Of a stretch of DNA of 64,000 nt, positions 60,486 through 64,000 are shown piece by piece. The DNA is taken from NCBI RefSeq assembly GCF_008974325.1, contig NZ_BKCG01000002.1, positions 62,001 through 126,000 on the forward strand. Reading direction: 5' to 3'. Every line of letters begins with the position of its first letter. The first letter of the stretch is position 1. A program made the position numbers and the translations under genes. The notes beneath the pieces were generated by a model that saw nothing but the letters and a program-made list of their open reading frames with translations, did not search any database and was not told the DNA's origin. Source of the stretch: Patiriisocius marinus (GTDB lineage: Bacteria > Bacteroidota > Bacteroidia > Flavobacteriales > Flavobacteriaceae).

Positions 60486-61187
60486 TTACAAATCTAAAAC
60501 GTCCTGCATAGTAAATAGTCCTTTTTTATCTTTTAAAAATACTGCAGCAAGTATTGCTCCTTTAGCAAAACCAATCCTGCTTTTTGCTTTATGTGTAATT
60601 GATATTTCATCAACATCAGACTCATAAGTTACTGTGTGCGTTCCTTTGACATCTGCAATTCGCTTAGCCGAAATACGCAAACTATGATCCTTTTTGCTTT
60701 CTAATGACCATCGTTCTAGATTATCAGATTGAGCAATAATAGAATCTGCGATAGTGATGGCCGTTCCACTTGGTGCATCTTTTTTTTCAGTGTGATGAAT
60801 CTCCTCAATTGAAACCGAATATTCTTTCCAAGGAGCCATTAATTTAGCCAACTTCTCATTTATACTAAAGAATAGATTTACTCCTACACTAAAGTTTGAC
60901 GCATAGATAAAACTTCCGTTACATTCTTTACAAGAGTTTATGACTGAACTGTAGTTTTCTAACCACCCAGTTGTACCGCAAACTACAGGAATCTGTAATT
61001 CGAAACATTTTAATATATTTGAAACAGCAGCTTCTGGTGTAGAAAATTCTATTGCAACTTCTGCATCTTCAAGTTTTCCAATTTCAGAAGTAGTTCCGCT
61101 TTTATAAACAATTTTATGTCCAGCTTCTATGGCAAGATTTTCAATGGTTTTCCCCATTTTACCATATCCTAAAAGTGCTATTTTCAT
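60486..61187 (-). CDS. dapB: 4-hydroxy-tetrahydrodipicolinate reductase
   Basis: 233 residues, slightly short but complete. NAD(P) loop LLGYGKMGKTIE (about 4-15), VCGTTGW (about 72), SNFSVGVNLFF (about 95-105), and the active-site block EEIHHTEKKDAPSGTAITIA (about 126-145) with the catalytic His-His and Lys. It makes tetrahydrodipicolinate for lysine and meso-diaminopimelate, hence for peptidoglycan. Its start overlaps the DUF5683 stop by 4 bases, placing it in the parA-wbqC run. Confidence 0.95.
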   Translation of the reverse strand: MKIALLGYGKMGKTIENLAIEAGHKIVYKSGTTSEIGKLEDAEVAIEFSTPEAAVSNILKCFELQIPVVCGTTGWLENYSSVINSCKECNGSFIYASNFSVGVNLFFSINEKLAKLMAPWKEYSVSIEEIHHTEKKDAPSGTAITIADSIIAQSDNLERWSLESKKDHSLRISAKRIADVKGTHTVTYESDVDEISITHKAKSRIGFAKGAILAAVFLKDKKGLFTMQDVLDL

Positions 61188-61774
61188 TTTATTATATATT
61201 TAAAGGAAAGACCATATTGTGCTTGACTATTAATTTCGTCTAAATTGAATTGCGGGGAAAGGGAAAGGTTGTCGTCAACATCATATTGACGTAAATGCGC
61301 ATCAACATTTGCATCAATAACATTTAGTAGATAAAAGGCTAGTGATACGATAATACTTACATCCTTATTAGTTTGTGAAGTTTTTTGTGCATCGATTAAA
61401 CGATCGTTCGATATTAAAGCTGTTGTTCCATCACCAAAAAACTCATCATCTGTAAAGCCTGCGAGTCTACGTTTGTAAGCATTTCTAAAACGGGTGTACT
61501 CTTTGTCATTTTTAATGTAAAAATAAACTCCAGCAGCCATACCAGCATAAATAACAGGTATTTTCCAGTATTTTTTGTTGTAAGCTTGTCCTAAACCAGG
61601 TAATGCAGCTGAATAAAATGCTGCACGAGAAGGGGCTAATGGGTCATATGCGTTAGCTTTAATAGTATCTTTAATAACTACCTTTATTTCCCTATTAATT
61701 ACTAGCGAATCCTTTTGAGCGAATAAACTAATAGTAATTAAAAATACGATATAGAGCAGATTATTTTTCACCAT
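61184..61774 (-). CDS. DUF5683 family exported/membrane protein
   Basis: 196 residues with an N-terminal signal (about 1-19). The core PSRAAFYSAALPGLGQAYNK (about 48-67), YWKIPVIYAGMAAGVYFYIK (about 69-88) and RFRNAYKRRL is the DUF5683 signature, with two further hydrophobic segments (about 73-89 and 140-160). The family is typical of Bacteroidota and has no proven function. It overlaps parB by 14 bases upstream and dapB by 4 bases downstream; such tight packing implies joint translation. A role in envelope growth coordinated with chromosome segregation is speculative. Confidence 0.85.
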   Translation of the reverse strand: MVKNNLLYIVFLITISLFAQKDSLVINREIKVVIKDTIKANAYDPLAPSRAAFYSAALPGLGQAYNKKYWKIPVIYAGMAAGVYFYIKNDKEYTRFRNAYKRRLAGFTDDEFFGDGTTALISNDRLIDAQKTSQTNKDVSIIVSLAFYLLNVIDANVDAHLRQYDVDDNLSLSPQFNLDEINSQAQYGLSFKYIIK

Positions 61775-62660
61775 TTAGAAGTTTAACTATTCTCTCAAAA
61801 TCTTCTTTGTTTTTAAATGGAACTGTAAATTGTCCTTTTCCTTTAGGATTAATCTTTACAGAAACAGAACTATTTAATTGTTCAGATAGTTCGCTTATAG
61901 CTTCTTTAGCGTAAGTAGGAAGAGTTGGTTTTGCCTTTTTAGTCGTATTTGAAGCAGATTTTTTACCTCTTACAAGGCTTTCGGTTTCTCTAACCGAAAG
62001 TTTATCACTCAATATTTTTTCGTAAATATCAAGCTGCTCGTCTGTATCCTCTACATTTATTAATGCTCTACCGTGACCCATTGAAATAAAACCATCCCGC
62101 ATACCTGTTTGTACTATAGGGTCTAATTTTAGAAGTCTTAAGTAGTTTGCTATAGTCGATCTGTTTTTCCCAACACGATCACTCATTTCCTCTTGCGTTA
62201 AATCAATTTCTTCTATTAAACGCTGGTAGGATAATGCAATTTCAATAGGATCTAAATCTTCTCTTTGAATGTTTTCAACAAGTGCCATTTCTAACGACTC
62301 TTGGTCATTAGCGATACGAATATATGCAGGTATTGTTTTTAAACCAATTAATGATGATGCTCTATAACGACGCTCACCACTTACAAGTTGGTATTTGTTA
62401 AATTCTAATTTTCTAACAGTTATAGGTTGAATAACACCAAGTTCTTTGATGGATGATGCTAATTCTCTAAGGGCTTCTTCATTAAAACTCGTACGTGGTT
62501 GGTACGGGTTCATTTCAATACTAGTGAGGTCTAGCTCTACAATGCTACCTACTACTTTGTCTGCATTTTTATCTTGTGCAGATTGTATATCGTTTGCAGG
62601 ATCTTTTAATAGTGCAGATAAACCGCGACCCAATGCTTGTTTTTTAGTTGCTTTTGCCAT
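61761..62660 (-). CDS. parB: chromosome-partitioning protein ParB
   Basis: 299 residues. N-terminal QALGRGLSALL, then the CTP-binding ParB/Srx domain: NPYQPRTSFNEEALRELASS (about 52-71), GVIQPITVRK, and YQLVSGERRYRAS with the GERR motif (about 92-104). The helix-turn-helix follows (LTQEEMSDRVGKNRSTIANY, about 152-171; GHGRALINVE), and then a C-terminal dimerisation domain (TVPFKNKEDFERIVKLL). ParB loads on parS and drives origin segregation with ParA. No sequence in the window could be confirmed as parS. It lies 61 bases after parA and overlaps DUF5683 by 14 bases. Confidence 0.96.
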   Translation of the reverse strand: MAKATKKQALGRGLSALLKDPANDIQSAQDKNADKVVGSIVELDLTSIEMNPYQPRTSFNEEALRELASSIKELGVIQPITVRKLEFNKYQLVSGERRYRASSLIGLKTIPAYIRIANDQESLEMALVENIQREDLDPIEIALSYQRLIEEIDLTQEEMSDRVGKNRSTIANYLRLLKLDPIVQTGMRDGFISMGHGRALINVEDTDEQLDIYEKILSDKLSVRETESLVRGKKSASNTTKKAKPTLPTYAKEAISELSEQLNSSVSVKINPKGKGQFTVPFKNKEDFERIVKLLNGEK

Positions 62661-62721
62661 TTTGTAATTTTACAATCGTGGTAACATTTATTTGAATTCT
62701 AAATACTAGAAATCCAATATA

Positions 62722-63489
62722 TTAAGCTTCATTTTTAGCAATTAATTCTTCAGCTAAACTTAAGTAATTATTTGCTCCTTTACTGCTTGCATCATAGCTA
62801 ATAATACTTTCTCCGTAACTAGGTGCTTCACTTAAACGTACATTTCGTTGAATGATTGTTTTAAATACCATTGCATCAAAATGTTTTTTAACTTCTTCAA
62901 CCACTTGATTTGAAAGTCGTAAACGAGAATCATACATTGTTAAAAGTAATCCTTCAATATCTAATTCTGGATTGTGAATTTTCTGGACACTTTTTATAGT
63001 GTTCAGTAATTTTCCAAGCCCTTCTAGTGCGAAATATTCACACTGAATAGGTATTATTACAGAATCTGCCGCTGTTAGCGCGTTAAGAGTTAGTAACCCT
63101 AACGATGGAGCACAATCTATTAATATATAGTCGTACGAGTCCTTTAAGCCTCTAATGACTTCTTTAAGCATGTATTCACGATTCTCTTTATCAACTAGTT
63201 CAATTTCAATTGCAACTAAGTCAATATGTGCTGGAATAATATCTAAATTAGGCGAAGATGTTTGTAAAATCGCATTTTTAGCCGTGGTTGAATGTTCTAA
63301 TAGTTGATATGTTCCATTTGTAACAGCTTCTACATCAATACCTAGTCCTGATGTGGCGTTAGCTTGTGGATCTGCATCAATTAATAGTACTTTTTTTTCT
63401 AACACCCCTAAAGAGGCTGCTAAATTTACAGATGTCGTGGTTTTACCTACGCCACCTTTTTGGTTTGCAATCGCAATAATTTTGCCCAT
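62722..63489 (-). CDS. parA: chromosome-partitioning ATPase ParA/Soj
   Basis: 255 residues with the deviant Walker A IANQKGGVGKTTTSVNLAAS (about 6-25), Walker A' VLLIDADPQANATSGLG (about 34-50), Walker B ILIDCAPSLGLLTLNAL (about 121-137) and the switch/DNA-binding region RNVRLSEAPSYGESI (about 215-229). It has the length of chromosomal Soj-type ParA without the N-terminal plasmid extension. It binds DNA as an ATP dimer and moves ParB-parS complexes. It is the first gene of the parA-to-wbqC run; a TATATTTT box (one mismatch) lies upstream. Confidence 0.96.
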   Translation of the reverse strand: MGKIIAIANQKGGVGKTTTSVNLAASLGVLEKKVLLIDADPQANATSGLGIDVEAVTNGTYQLLEHSTTAKNAILQTSSPNLDIIPAHIDLVAIEIELVDKENREYMLKEVIRGLKDSYDYILIDCAPSLGLLTLNALTAADSVIIPIQCEYFALEGLGKLLNTIKSVQKIHNPELDIEGLLLTMYDSRLRLSNQVVEEVKKHFDAMVFKTIIQRNVRLSEAPSYGESIISYDASSKGANNYLSLAEELIAKNEA

Positions 63490-63662
63490 GAAAATTGAAA
63501 ATATAAGCGATAAAATTACAATTATTTAACCGATTTAGAAACCCCTTTTGTTAACAGAGAGTGAACAATAATTAAGGTTTATGTTAGCTATTGTTCCGAA
63601 ATATGAAAACTTTGTTAATAGTACATGAAATTTAAACACTTAAAATTTCGGAAACAGCTCTA

Positions 63663-64000
63663 TTACTGCTTTTTAGGACTATTGTAGCTGTAAACTATGC
63701 AAGGGTTCAAATTTGATGATTCAACAAGTTTGGGGTGATTAAATTCTCCAGAATAATGCATTCCAATCTTTTTCATTACATTAATTGATGGAGTATTTAT
63801 ATTAGAAGCTACTGAGATGATGGTTTTAATCTCTAAATTTTTAATCGCATAGTCCAAACAAGCTTTTGCTGCTTCAGTTGCATAGCCATTTCCCCAAGCA
63901 TTTATAGCTAGTCGCCAACCTATGTCTACATTGGGAGTGAAAGGGCTTTCGTAAGTTTGCTTCATTATTCCTGTAAAACCTATAAAAACAGGAAGATTAC
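63663..64000 (-). CDS. GNAT acetyltransferase (RimJ/RimL type), C-terminal part
   Basis: The frame is open to the window edge (112 codons visible, including LPVFIGFTGI upstream of an internal methionine), so the true start lies beyond base 64000. DIGWRLAINAWGNGYATEAA contains the acetyl-CoA loop (x-G-x-G/A form: WGNGYATEA), followed by KACLDYAIKN and the strand KTIISVASNINTPSINVMKK with the family-typical asparagine/serine residues, then IGMHYSGEF. This is the RimJ/RimL-like branch. The substrate is unknown. It is separated from parA by 173 bases containing two CCGAAAT-type half-sites in inverted orientation. Confidence 0.88.
   Translation of the reverse strand, partial: NLPVFIGFTGIMKQTYESPFTPNVDIGWRLAINAWGNGYATEAAKACLDYAIKNLEIKTIISVASNINTPSINVMKKIGMHYSGEFNHPKLVESSNLNPCIVYSYNSPKKQ

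Overview
The window is an AT-rich chromosomal segment of a member of the Bacteroidota, almost certainly family Flavobacteriaceae. Four observations support this: several proteins end in type IX secretion (T9SS) C-terminal sorting domains; the gliding-motility gene gldI is present; promoter-like TAnnTTTG boxes replace sigma70-type elements, with few Shine-Dalgarno sequences; and many families typical of the group occur (DUF349, DUF3810, DUF5683, DUF6503-like, bacillithiol enzyme BshC, flavobacterial long-form LepB). Genes are dense (58 called, two cut by the window edges). I see no rRNA, tRNA, insertion sequence, prophage or CRISPR array, and no gene-free stretch over 300 bases.

Layout. 1-2.9 kb (+): end of an Asp-box protein, a glycosyltransferase, and an ECF sigma factor with a membrane partner. 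3-5.5 kb (-): secreted M14 carboxypeptidase. 5.6-12.6 kb (+): bshC, guaA, a LysM/periplasmic-binding-fold fusion, OsmC, GNAT, DUF922 and DUF3820. 12.6-29.5 kb (-): methyltransferase, DUF349 protein, aroE, two tandem DUF368 (PopT-type) transporters, TPR protein, class III aminotransferase, LptA/OstA-like protein, purA, a Fur-family regulator, relA/spoT, an ABC exporter and a SpoU-type rRNA methylase. 29.6-33.9 kb (+): two T9SS cargo proteins sharing an ~85-residue repeat, then a lipoprotein. 34-39.5 kb (-): two amidohydrolase-like genes and DUF3810. 39.7-42.3 kb (+): pepD, a LysM/BON protein and a small exported protein. 42.3-45 kb (-): fused cyclophilin-FKBP lipoprotein, gldI and a DHH phosphoesterase. 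45.2-50.5 kb: DUF2807 lipoprotein, ndk, DUF721, a lipoprotein, an M43 metalloprotease and an FG-GAP cargo protein. 50.5-58.2 kb: recF, then a TPR membrane protein, ribH, a small membrane protein, mutL, two rhomboids and an EEP-family protein. 58.2-64 kb (-): parA, parB, DUF5683, dapB, lepB and wbqC, plus a partial acetyltransferase.

Combined roles: nucleotide synthesis (guaA, purA, ndk), cell-envelope building (lptA-like, PopT pair, lepB, dapB, rhomboids), surface secretion and gliding (T9SS cargo, gldI, periplasmic prolyl isomerases), genome maintenance (recF, mutL, parAB, DUF721) and stringent response (rsh).

I found no obvious new defence or mobile system. The signals most worth a second look are: a dispersed intergenic palindrome family built on CCGAAATTTT / CTTCGGAAATTTT; promoter boxes 3-6 nt from start codons that predict leaderless mRNAs; a 13-bp tandem repeat inside the signal-peptide codons of a metalloprotease; a MutL lacking all endonuclease motifs; a Fur-family regulator lacking its structural zinc cysteines, coupled to purA and preceded by a 14-bp palindrome; and amidohydrolase modules without metal ligands.
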